From positions 18,589 to 82,588 of the forward strand of contig JAAWJJ010000007.1 of assembly GCA_022796875.1 (NCBI GenBank): DNA of 64,000 nucleotides. The letters run 5' to 3'. The DNA is from Eubacterium sp. GTDB lineage: Bacteria; Bacillota; Clostridia; Lachnospirales; Lachnospiraceae. The translations under genes were made by a program, and so were the position numbers. The notes under the pieces were generated by a model that saw only the letters and a program-made list of their open reading frames with translations, was not told the DNA's origin and searched no databases. Positions 1 through 7,904 of this stretch are shown one piece after another; positions within the stretch are counted from its first letter, which is position 1; each line of letters begins with the position of its first letter.

Positions 1-937
1 AACCGCTTTTGATCCGTTCATATTTGCGGGCGCCGTAGTTTTGGGCGGTAAAATTGGAAATTCCGTTGCCGATCGTTGTAAAAGAGGTAATGACAAGATT
101 GTTCAGTTTTACGGCGGCAGAGTAGCCTGCCATGACGGAAGGGCCGAAACCGTTGATGACGCTTTGTATTATAATATTTCCGGCGGAAATGAAGCTTTGC
201 TGTAAGATGCTTGGAATAGCGATAATCAGGATTTTCTTTAAAATATTCCAGTCAAAAACTGCCGGTTTTTCCGAAACCGGGAGTTTTTTTAATCGTTTCC
301 ATACGGAAAGGACGGCCGCGATACAGCTGACGCCCTGGCACAAAAACGTGGCCCAGGCGACGCCTGCGACTCCCATATGAAACGTTTTTACAAACAGGAT
401 ATCTACGGTAATATTGGAAAGGGAAGATACCGCCAGAAAATAAAGCGGCGTTTTCGAATCTCCCAATGCAGAAAATATTCCGTTGGCAATGTTATAAAAG
501 AAAATAAACGGCATCCCCCATACATAAATATCCAGATACAGTTTAGAGTCGGAAAAAACTTCCGCCGGCGTCCGGATGAGCTGCAGCAGCGGCGAGCATC
601 CCAAAATGCCGATCAGCATGAGCAGGCCGCAGAGAATGGCGCTGAAAATGCAGGCGGTTGTTACAGTTGTTTTCAGCCCGGCATAGTTCTCAGCCCCGAA
701 CATCTGCGAAACGACGATAGAACACCCCATATTACAGCCAAAGGCAAACGCAAGGTAGATCAGCGTGATCTCGTAACTGTTTCCGACGGCGGCTAGGGCG
801 TTTTCACCGATAAATTTTCCGGCGACGAGGCTGTCCGCCAAATTGTAAAGCTGCTGAAAGACCATACTGCCAAACAGCGGCAGGCAGAATTTCCATAATA
901 CGGTTCCGGGAGTCCCGACGGTTAAATCTTTGTTCAT
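1..937 (-). CDS. MATE family multidrug/drug-sodium efflux transporter (3' end beyond window)
   Basis: On the minus strand an ATG at 937 opens a frame that stays open to the left edge, giving 312 residues without a stop. The protein is hydrophobic with repeated long membrane segments. It begins MNKDLTVGTPGTVLWKF and soon reads QQLYNLADSLVAGKFIG, the N-terminal signature of the MATE (MatE) family. Later segments such as ALGDSKTPLYF also fit. MATE proteins have 12 membrane helices and about 450 residues, so roughly the last third is missing here only because the window ends. The role by family is export of cationic drugs or metabolites, driven by Na+ or H+; the substrate cannot be told. A GAAAGGATCT-type ribosome site precedes the start. 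The gene is divergent from the LysR gene at 1088, which may control it. Confidence 0.9.
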   Translation of the reverse strand, partial: MNKDLTVGTPGTVLWKFCLPLFGSMVFQQLYNLADSLVAGKFIGENALAAVGNSYEITLIYLAFAFGCNMGCSIVVSQMFGAENYAGLKTTVTTACIFSAILCGLLMLIGILGCSPLLQLIRTPAEVFSDSKLYLDIYVWGMPFIFFYNIANGIFSALGDSKTPLYFLAVSSLSNITVDILFVKTFHMGVAGVAWATFLCQGVSCIAAVLSVWKRLKKLPVSEKPAVFDWNILKKILIIAIPSILQQSFISAGNIIIQSVINGFGPSVMAGYSAAVKLNNLVITSFTTIGNGISNFTAQNYGARKYERIKSG

Positions 938-1036
938 AAATTCAGATCCTTTCTACTATAATGTATTTATGGCTAACATCCCAGGATTTATGGAAAGGTG
1001 CATTTACATCTTTCCGGAAAAATATTATAATGCATT

Positions 1037-1065
1037 TTGTGAAATATGAAAAATACATATAAAAT
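1037..1065 (+). promoter_or_regulatory. Putative sigma-A promoter of the LysR gene
   Basis: TTGTGA at 1037-1042 and TAAAAT at 1060-1065 are separated by 17 bp, ending about 20 bp before the LysR start at 1088. Called by eye only; the AT-rich divergent region allows other choices. Confidence 0.4.
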
Positions 1066-1087
1066 ATCGGAGATATATAAGTAATAT

Positions 1088-1981
1088 ATGGATATTAATT
1101 TTGAGTACTACAAAGTTTTTTATCATGTGGCAAAGTACAAAAATATAACGAAAGCGGCTGCGGCGCTCGGAAGCAACCAGCCTAATGTGAGCCGGATCAT
1201 AAAGCTTCTGGAAACGCAGTTAAACTGCAGGCTTATTATCCGCGAATCCCGCGGGATCCATTTGACGGAAGAGGGGGAACGCCTGTATCTGCATGTGGAA
1301 ATTGCATACCGGCATTTACTGGACGCGCAGGAGGAGATCGGCGGGCAGGCGCTGCCGGGAAGCGGGACTGTAAAAATAGGCGCGACAGAAACCGTACTGC
1401 ATTTGTTTTTACTGGAGGTGCTGCATGATTTTAAAATACAGTATCCTGAGGTAAAGGTCAAAATTCATAACAGCACAACGTTGGAAACCTTAAAACAGCT
1501 TCACAGCGGAAAGCTGGATTTTGTACTGGTGACGACGCCTTTTGAAGTGCCGGGAACGGCCTGCTGCGAAAAAATGATGGATTTTAAAGAAATACTGGTG
1601 GGCGGTACGCAGTATCAACATCTGTGTAAAACGCCTGTGAAACTGAAAGAAATGAAACGCTATCCCTGGGTCGGGCTTGGAAGAGGGACTGCCACTTATG
1701 AACTGTATCGGAATTTTTTTATCGGACACAAAACAGATCTCGACCTGGACGTGGAAGTGGCGACTTCCGACTTGCTGCTTCCGCTGATTAAAAATAATCT
1801 GGGGATCGGGTTCGTGCCTGAACCGCTGGCATTTCCTTTCATGCAGAAGCAGGAAATCGTGCAGATACCGGTAAGCTGCGAAGTTCCCGGCCGTTCGATC
1901 CGACTGGTCTGCGACAAAGGACGTACCAGAAATTCTGCTGCGGATATTTTTTATAAATATTTGAAAAGCAGGAAAAAGTAA
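1088..1981 (+). CDS. LysR family transcriptional regulator
   Basis: The 297-aa product has the usual LysR length. Residues 1-60 form the winged helix-turn-helix: the recognition region reads KAAAALGSNQPNVSRIIKLLE and is followed by a FxRxxRGxxLTEEG-like strand (here IIRESRGIHLTEEG). The rest, from about residue 90, is the two-lobed substrate-binding domain that senses a small effector. The first residues MDINFEYYKVFYHVAKYKN are typical for Clostridia LysR proteins. The gene is divergent from the MATE exporter (150-bp spacer), so autoregulation plus control of the exporter is the simplest guess. The effector is unknown. The next gene starts 33 bp downstream on the same strand but has no obvious functional link. 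Confidence 0.9.
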   Translation: MDINFEYYKVFYHVAKYKNITKAAAALGSNQPNVSRIIKLLETQLNCRLIIRESRGIHLTEEGERLYLHVEIAYRHLLDAQEEIGGQALPGSGTVKIGATETVLHLFLLEVLHDFKIQYPEVKVKIHNSTTLETLKQLHSGKLDFVLVTTPFEVPGTACCEKMMDFKEILVGGTQYQHLCKTPVKLKEMKRYPWVGLGRGTATYELYRNFFIGHKTDLDLDVEVATSDLLLPLIKNNLGIGFVPEPLAFPFMQKQEIVQIPVSCEVPGRSIRLVCDKGRTRNSAADIFYKYLKSRKK

Positions 1982-2014
1982 CGGCAGCGATACACAAAAA
2001 ACGGAGGAAACAGG

Positions 2015-2431
2015 ATGTCATTTACTATTTATGTAAGAATGAAAAAAGCCGGCAGGCAAAAGGGCCGCGGCATACAGGCGGTACCGCTTATACTGGAGGA
2101 AAAACCAAAGACCGTGCGCGAGCTTGTGACTTATTTGACGCGGCTTGGTGTAAAGGAGTATAACGGAAGAAAAGACGAGGGACAGGTGTTATCTTTTTTA
2201 ACAAAAGAAGAGATTGAAGATCAGGCTGAGCGGGGGAAAATTTCTTTCGGCCTGCGCGGGGGCAAAGACGCGTCGGAAGAAGACGCCGTGGAAAATGCAA
2301 TTCAGTGTTTTGAAGACGGAATCTACCGGGTGTTTGCCGGAGAGGAAGAACTGACGGGACTGGAAGATGCGGTCCCGTGGAAAGAAGATCTGGTTTTTAC
2401 ATTGATACGCCTGACAATGCTGTCAGGTTAG
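2015..2431 (+). CDS. Small conserved-looking protein of unknown function, upstream partner of the DUF4132 gene
   Basis: This 138-aa soluble, charged protein has a good ribosome site (ACGGAGGAAACAGG) before ATG 2015. I do not recognise a family. It begins with a predicted beta strand (MSFTIYVRMKKAG), followed by a Lys-rich stretch and alternating helices and strands. There is no signal peptide, membrane helix or cysteine motif. It ends 62 bp before the large DUF4132 gene on the same strand, so the two are probably one operon. Its last codons (LTMLSG-stop) lie in an 18-bp sequence that recurs just before the DUF4132 ribosome site. Function: not assigned. Confidence 0.75.
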   Translation: MSFTIYVRMKKAGRQKGRGIQAVPLILEEKPKTVRELVTYLTRLGVKEYNGRKDEGQVLSFLTKEEIEDQAERGKISFGLRGGKDASEEDAVENAIQCFEDGIYRVFAGEEELTGLEDAVPWKEDLVFTLIRLTMLSG

Positions 2432-2486
2432 GAGAAAAGATGCGGTATTTATATGAATACAACTGACAATGCTGTCAGGTCAGGAG
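2411..2486 (+). repeat. Duplicated stop/ribosome-site segment (two direct copies, 52 bp apart)
   Basis: CTGACAATGCTGTCAGGT occurs at 2411-2428 and again at 2463-2480. Each copy is followed by YAGGAG, so 23 of 24 bases match. Each copy holds the imperfect palindrome CTGACA-N4-TGTCAG. The first copy encodes the end of the 138-aa gene and its stop; the second carries the ribosome site of the DUF4132 gene. The arrangement looks like a local tandem duplication. Confidence 0.8.
2440..2466 (+). other. Possible 8-codon leader ORF between the two genes
   Basis: Behind the first GGAG copy, an ATG at 2440 opens MRYLYEYN and stops with the TGA inside the second repeat copy. It would serve only as a translational coupling device for the DUF4132 gene. 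It may equally be a by-product of the duplication. Confidence 0.2.
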
Positions 2487-2493
2487 GGAAACG

Positions 2494-5400
2494 ATGGCGG
2501 AGTTTACTTATCAGACAAGAAGAAAAATAACGGAAACCTGGGTAAACGGGTTAAAAGAACGTGGAAAACATCTGTCGAAACAGGAACAGAAAATGCTGCC
2601 GGACGTTTATATGTACGCAGTGCCGCAGGAAGCCTGCACAGAGATACGGCGTCTGCTGGAAAACGGCAGTGTTTCGTCGCCCGGCGGACTGTATCGGAAA
2701 AAATTTCCGAAACTGGTAGAACTGTGCGTAGGGGAAAAGTATCGGGACGAATTTTATTATGCCCTGGATCAGATGAATCAGTTTCAGATGACGGCGGGGT
2801 GGTACAGGAGAAGCCTGCGTTCCGACAGTTATGCGCCGTTTGCAGAGGCCGGTATCCGGCTTTTGCATGCATACGCGCGCCTGGATTTTTACGGTGCCGA
2901 TCTGGCGGACCTTTTGACGGGAAATGTTTCCCCTGAAATATATGACCATGCCAGAAACGAATATTTCGTTTATTGCGGAATGTTGGCGGCCGAAATCGAC
3001 CGGGGGAATGAAAAAACGGTACAGGCCGTAAAGGATATCCTGCTTGGTGAGGGAAATACCGCGATGATCAGCCATGAACTGATCAAAGGGATCGTTATGT
3101 GCAAAAACGAAGAACTGTACGAACTTCTGGGAAAATTTCTGTTGGCGGCAAGGCTGCAGGAGGGGGCGAGGCAGGCGGTCTGCGAAACGATGGACGCCGG
3201 CAGGCCGGAGGCATTTCTGCATTTGTTCTCGGTCATTGAGGAAAATAACCTGATCCGGTATTCTTCCGTGAAACGGGCGGTCAGTACGTGGATCGGTATT
3301 TTTAATGAAAACAGTGTGGACCGGATTTCGGATAAACTGCTGCGCCTGATGGGGCAGTGTCTTCGTGATCCGGGATTTTGTAATGCGCAGCTTGCCACAG
3401 AAGATTCGGTCGCGATTAGCTGCGCGCTTTGGGCGAAAGGATTTTACCGCGCGGAAGACGCGATTGAGTCGGTGCTGCGTCTGGTATCCGACGGTACGCG
3501 CCATCAGAAGATGACCGCTTCTTATTTCGTACATTCGCTTGAAAACGAAAAGCAGAAAATGCAGGCGTCCAAAGGCGTTATTTTGAATTACCCGGATGAT
3601 TTGGAACTTGTGGCATGCTTTATGCCGACTTTTATGGAATCGGTCAATTCGCATTTTTACCGGCTCGTAAACAACGGAAACCGTTATAGTCCCGGAACAA
3701 AGGAACCGGTAGTTCCGCCGAAAAAAATGGAACCGGAAGAATTGTTTTCCGACAGGGAAGAGGCAGCGCGCAGTTATGCCGTTTTAAAAGATATTCTGGA
3801 AAAGCTTCCAAAAAAAGGACTGATGCTTTCCCCGTGCATTTTTCCGTGGCATGAGGTAAAGATCACGAAATCTGAGGTAGCAATGCGAATGTGCCTGATT
3901 GCCTGGATCTTGCAGGACGAGGCGCTTTTAGATGAAGCGGCGGAACTGATTCCTCTGATCGGGCAGGGAGAGAGCATGTATTATTACGGAGCGTCGCGTT
4001 CCGCTGCTGCAAAAGTGCTCTTGTACCGGCCGGTTTCCGAAAAAAGAAAAAAAGTGTTGTTTGAACTGCTGCATAATCCGGAAGAATATACGAATAAAGA
4101 AGCTTACCGACTGGTTGACGATATGGAACTGACCGGGGAAGATTATGCGCAGATCGAAAAAAACCTTAAATACAAAAAAGGACGCGGCGCAGTGCTGACG
4201 CTTTTGCAGAAGCAGGAAAAGAGCAGCCTGGTTTCCTGTATCGGCCGGCTTCTTTTGCAGAAATCGGAAGAGTGCCGTATGGGCGGTCTGGATCTGGCGC
4301 TGCAGTTGAAAAAAGAGGATCCGGCATGCTTTGCGCAGGTGGTTCCGTCGCTTCATACTCTGGCGGAACCGACCGGGAAAGAGCAGGTGCTGTTAAAGGA
4401 ACTTCTGGGAGAACAGAGCGAGGCGCAGGATATTTTGAATACGCCGGGATACGGACTGTACGATGTGGAAAAAGAATGGGTTCTGCCGCCAATAGAGGCG
4501 GATGAAAGCCAGGCGGCCGGCCTGTTTCGCTGCGGAGAGGATGCATGTATCCGCGTGTGTAAAAAGCTGGACGCACTCATTAAGGAAAACGCCGAATTAT
4601 CCTATCAGACGGCGTGGGGAAGCGACGAGCTGCTCGGAAACCGGCTGGAATACAGCCGTTATATCCACTCGGATCCGGAAGCGGAACCGCTGGACGCCTA
4701 TCCGTTCCGGGAACTGTGGGAATCCTTTTATCAAAAAGAGATCAAAACGCCGCGGCTGCTTCTGGAAACGGAACTCTACCTGGAGTGCTGCAGGCAGAGA
4801 TCGTTTTATGAATATAATGTGAAATTGTATAAACAGGTATTTGGAAGCGGTATCCGGAAACGCCCGCCGTTTCAGAATCTGCAGCCGGGGATGCAGTGCC
4901 GGCCTCAGGTACAGACCGTGATAAACGTACTTTCGGAACAGTATGTTCCGGATTCGCTGGGCATAGAGTTTGCCTTGTGCGGAATGGCGAAATATTTGTC
5001 GGTACTGGATACGTCGAACGATATTTTCCCGATACAGGAAACGCACTGGAATGGGGAACCTGTCACCTATACGAAACGCACGGCGGAACTTCCTGTTTTT
5101 TCCGAAATGATCCAGTGGCTCGGGGTTGCGGCCAAAAATAATAACGACAGCGCGTTTACTTTAAAATTTAAGCTCCAGCAGCATTACATAGAGCAGGCGC
5201 ACCGGGAAAAGAAACGCTATTATTCCACGGGACCTCAAAATTATCTGGAACTTTCGGATTATGTCAGATGTTATGTCCGGGGGATTTGGGATAAGGATCT
5301 GTTTTATAAAGCCGCGTTTACGTTTCTGGATACGGGAAGCCTGTTGGAACCGGTCAGCACCGTGGAACAGAAAGGAGCGGTTTCCTCGAGAAACGCCCGG

Positions 5401-7704
5401 GTGTATGCGTTAAATTCGTTTTTCGGTTATCAGGCGATTCAGCCGACAGACGGAAAATACCGGTTTGATACGATGGAAGATCTGCCGGAAATGGCGTTCG
5501 CCCATGAAATTTACCGGGAACTGATTCCGCTTGTGTTAAGCGTGGAATTAAAACGCGGCGAGCAGCCGACGCCGTTTTCCGAATATGTGCATAAGATTCA
5601 GGTGATCTACGGCATCGATTACATGATACAGATTTTAACGGCGTTAGGCAAAGACGTACTGCAGCGCGGCTACAGTTATTACAGTTCCGACAGCGAGAGG
5701 AAATCGGTGTTAAGCCATCTGTTGAAAGTCTGCGTGCCGAAACCGGAAGAAACGGCCGCAGATCTGAAAAAAGCGCTGAAAGGAACGGATATTACGAAAA
5801 AACGCCTGGTCGAGCTTGCCATGTATGCGAACCAGTGGATTCCGATGATAGAGGAATATTTGAATATTTCCGGTTTTGCAAGTGCCTGTTATTATTTTAT
5901 GGCGCATACGAGCGAACGGTTTGACGAGCAGGTGACGTCCGTGATCGCGAAGTATACGCCGCTTTCCCCGGAGGAATTAAAAGACGGCGCGTTTGACGTC
6001 GCATGGTTTTTTGAAGCGTACGGAAACGTCGGGGAGAAAGATTTTAAACTCCTGTATGACGCGGCGAAATATTCTTCGACCGGATCCGCACATGCCAGAG
6101 CTAGGAAATATGCGGACGCGGCTCTGGGAAAAGTGAAAAAAGAGGATTTGAAAGCGCAAATCGACGCGAAGCGCAACAAAGACCTGATCATGAGCCTGGG
6201 GCTTCTTCCGCTGCCAAAAGAAAAGGCAAAACGGGAAGAAGAAATGCTGGACCGTTATCAGTTTATCCAGAAATACAAAAAAGAGAGCCGTCAGTTTGGC
6301 GCGCAGCGGCGGGCCAGCGAAGGACGCGCGGTCGAACTTGCTTTGCGGAATTTAAGCGTCAACGCAGGTTTTACGGATGTGACGCGGCTGACGCTGCGGA
6401 TGGAAGGAAAACTGGCGGAGCAGCTCGAAATATTTTTTGAATGGCAGGCCGTGGATGAGATCGAAATCATGGTAGCCGTGGATGAAAACGGAAAAAGCGC
6501 ATTAAAATGCAGGAAAGGCGGCAAAGCGTTGAAATCCGTCCCGGCGAAATATAAGAAAAACGAAACCGTAGCCGCATATCAGGAAGTGAATAAAAAGTTA
6601 AAGGAACAGTACTCGAGGACGAAGCAGATGATGGAGCAGGCGATGGAAGATGGGACGGCGTTTGAAGTCTGGGAATTTCTGGAACTGCACCGGAACCCGG
6701 TGGCACGGCCGATCGTGGAACCGCTTGTCGTAGTGTGTGCCAATGAAGCTGCCGGCGGAATACAAAAAGACACGGACAATACCGATTGTGTGAGAGAATT
6801 GTTTGCTGTGAATGGCGCAGAAGCCGGCGGTATAATGGGATTTTTGACAAATGAGGGAATTGTGGACTCTTCCGGGACGGTGCATCCGGTACGGCAGGAG
6901 GATCAGATCAGGATTGCCCATCCGTTTGACCTGTACCAAAGCGGAACCTGGCACGATTATCAGAAACTGTTGTTTAAAAAGCAGATCAGACAGCCGTTTA
7001 AACAGGTGTTCCGGGAACTGTATGTGAAGCTTTCGGAGGAGATGGAAAAAGAGAGTTCCATGCTGTTTGCCGGCAACCAGATCCAGCCGCAGAAAACGGT
7101 CGGCGCGTTGCGCAGCCGCCGCTGGGTAGCGGATTATGACGACGGACTGCAAAAGATTTATTATAAAGAAAATATTGTCGCGCGTATTTACGCGATGACG
7201 GACTGGTTTACCCCGAGCGACGTGGAAGCGCCGACGTTGGAATGGGTTGCGTTTCTGGACAGGAAGACGGGAAAACCGATCAAAATCAAAGAGATTCCGG
7301 ACGTTGTCTACAGCGAAGTCATGAGGGACGTCGACCTTGCGGTAAGCGTGGCGCATGCCGGAGGCGTGGATCCGGAAACGAGCCATTCGACAATCGAAAT
7401 GCGAAAAGCGATCGTTGCATGCAGCTTGGAACTGTTCAGGACAAAGAACGTGCGGCTGGAGGGGAATTTTGCGCTCATCGACGGAACGCTGGGGCAGTAT
7501 TCCGTGCATCTGGGAAGTGGCGTCGTGCATCAGGCCGGCAATGCGATGCTGTTTGTCGTGCCGGTACATTCCCAGCACAGAGGAAGAATCTTCTTACCGT
7601 TTCTGGATGACGATCCGAAGACGGCGGAGATCGTATCCAAAATCCTTTTGTTTGCGGAAGATCAGAAAATAAAAGATCCTGGTATACTGGAACAGATCCG
7701 GTAG
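2494..7704 (+). CDS. Giant DUF4132 (with DUF5724-like N-terminal part) protein, MolR/YehI type
   Basis: A 1736-aa cytoplasmic protein, one of the longest in the window, with a clear ribosome site (CAGGAGGGAAACG). The C-terminal third carries the DUF4132 signature. QFGAQRRASEGRAVELALRN begins near residue 1268 and is followed by NAGFTDVTRLTLRMEG. The end has the family-typical SKILLFAEDQKIKDP segment. The first about 1100 residues are helical, HEAT-like in look, and match what is usually named DUF5724. The E. coli relatives (YehI/MolR) lie beside MoxR-type AAA ATPase, VWA and SWIM genes, and such sets have been proposed to be stress or conflict systems; the biochemical activity is not known. 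Here only the small upstream gene and an unrelated ATPase remnant flank it, so it appears as an isolated member. No signal peptide, membrane segment or frameshift was seen. Confidence 0.85.
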   Translation: MAEFTYQTRRKITETWVNGLKERGKHLSKQEQKMLPDVYMYAVPQEACTEIRRLLENGSVSSPGGLYRKKFPKLVELCVGEKYRDEFYYALDQMNQFQMTAGWYRRSLRSDSYAPFAEAGIRLLHAYARLDFYGADLADLLTGNVSPEIYDHARNEYFVYCGMLAAEIDRGNEKTVQAVKDILLGEGNTAMISHELIKGIVMCKNEELYELLGKFLLAARLQEGARQAVCETMDAGRPEAFLHLFSVIEENNLIRYSSVKRAVSTWIGIFNENSVDRISDKLLRLMGQCLRDPGFCNAQLATEDSVAISCALWAKGFYRAEDAIESVLRLVSDGTRHQKMTASYFVHSLENEKQKMQASKGVILNYPDDLELVACFMPTFMESVNSHFYRLVNNGNRYSPGTKEPVVPPKKMEPEELFSDREEAARSYAVLKDILEKLPKKGLMLSPCIFPWHEVKITKSEVAMRMCLIAWILQDEALLDEAAELIPLIGQGESMYYYGASRSAAAKVLLYRPVSEKRKKVLFELLHNPEEYTNKEAYRLVDDMELTGEDYAQIEKNLKYKKGRGAVLTLLQKQEKSSLVSCIGRLLLQKSEECRMGGLDLALQLKKEDPACFAQVVPSLHTLAEPTGKEQVLLKELLGEQSEAQDILNTPGYGLYDVEKEWVLPPIEADESQAAGLFRCGEDACIRVCKKLDALIKENAELSYQTAWGSDELLGNRLEYSRYIHSDPEAEPLDAYPFRELWESFYQKEIKTPRLLLETELYLECCRQRSFYEYNVKLYKQVFGSGIRKRPPFQNLQPGMQCRPQVQTVINVLSEQYVPDSLGIEFALCGMAKYLSVLDTSNDIFPIQETHWNGEPVTYTKRTAELPVFSEMIQWLGVAAKNNNDSAFTLKFKLQQHYIEQAHREKKRYYSTGPQNYLELSDYVRCYVRGIWDKDLFYKAAFTFLDTGSLLEPVSTVEQKGAVSSRNARVYALNSFFGYQAIQPTDGKYRFDTMEDLPEMAFAHEIYRELIPLVLSVELKRGEQPTPFSEYVHKIQVIYGIDYMIQILTALGKDVLQRGYSYYSSDSERKSVLSHLLKVCVPKPEETAADLKKALKGTDITKKRLVELAMYANQWIPMIEEYLNISGFASACYYFMAHTSERFDEQVTSVIAKYTPLSPEELKDGAFDVAWFFEAYGNVGEKDFKLLYDAAKYSSTGSAHARARKYADAALGKVKKEDLKAQIDAKRNKDLIMSLGLLPLPKEKAKREEEMLDRYQFIQKYKKESRQFGAQRRASEGRAVELALRNLSVNAGFTDVTRLTLRMEGKLAEQLEIFFEWQAVDEIEIMVAVDENGKSALKCRKGGKALKSVPAKYKKNETVAAYQEVNKKLKEQYSRTKQMMEQAMEDGTAFEVWEFLELHRNPVARPIVEPLVVVCANEAAGGIQKDTDNTDCVRELFAVNGAEAGGIMGFLTNEGIVDSSGTVHPVRQEDQIRIAHPFDLYQSGTWHDYQKLLFKKQIRQPFKQVFRELYVKLSEEMEKESSMLFAGNQIQPQKTVGALRSRRWVADYDDGLQKIYYKENIVARIYAMTDWFTPSDVEAPTLEWVAFLDRKTGKPIKIKEIPDVVYSEVMRDVDLAVSVAHAGGVDPETSHSTIEMRKAIVACSLELFRTKNVRLEGNFALIDGTLGQYSVHLGSGVVHQAGNAMLFVVPVHSQHRGRIFLPFLDDDPKTAEIVSKILLFAEDQKIKDPGILEQIR

Positions 7705-7726
7705 GGGGGGGGAAGCGGCAGAGAGT

Positions 7727-7900
7727 GTGGTAGTTCTAGAGCGTACAATAGTAAATAAGACTATTCTGCCGAAAGAAATTTTACGCAGAAATCCGAATGA
7801 ATATTATTATACGGACCCGGGGTTTAAAAATGCCAGACTGAACTACAGGCAGTATGATCCGGGGCATATCATGGAAAATATGATTTATAATGAAAATCTA
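7727..7900 (+). pseudogene. C-terminal remnant of an AAA_14/DUF4143-type ATPase
   Basis: The frame from GTG 7727 encodes about 58 residues that resemble the end of the ATP-binding DUF4143 family: KEILRRNP-EYYYTDPGFKNAR, then LNYRQYDPG and HIMENMIYNE. In the family this part reads YYFTDxGLRNARLNFRQ...HIMENIIYNEL and follows an AAA domain. Here the AAA domain is absent, and homology stops where the regulator gene on the other strand ends (7905). The rest of the open frame to 8245 is only antisense to that gene. This is therefore a broken gene, probably left by a deletion; a G8 run sits just upstream. The assignment rests on remembered family patterns, not on a search. Confidence 0.6.
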
Positions 7901-7904
7901 CATT

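Noticed and set aside
2469..2936. 155-codon plus-strand open frame
   Set aside because: It overlaps the start of the DUF4132 gene in another frame, has no plausible ribosome site and gives a low-complexity, Arg/Ser-rich protein.
2551..3654. 367-codon minus-strand open frame
   Set aside because: It is antisense to the DUF4132 gene. Its composition (His, Arg, Phe rich) is that of reverse-strand reading of a GC-third-position gene.
6598..7578. 326-codon minus-strand open frame
   Set aside because: Antisense to the DUF4132 C-terminal domain. No family signature or ribosome site.
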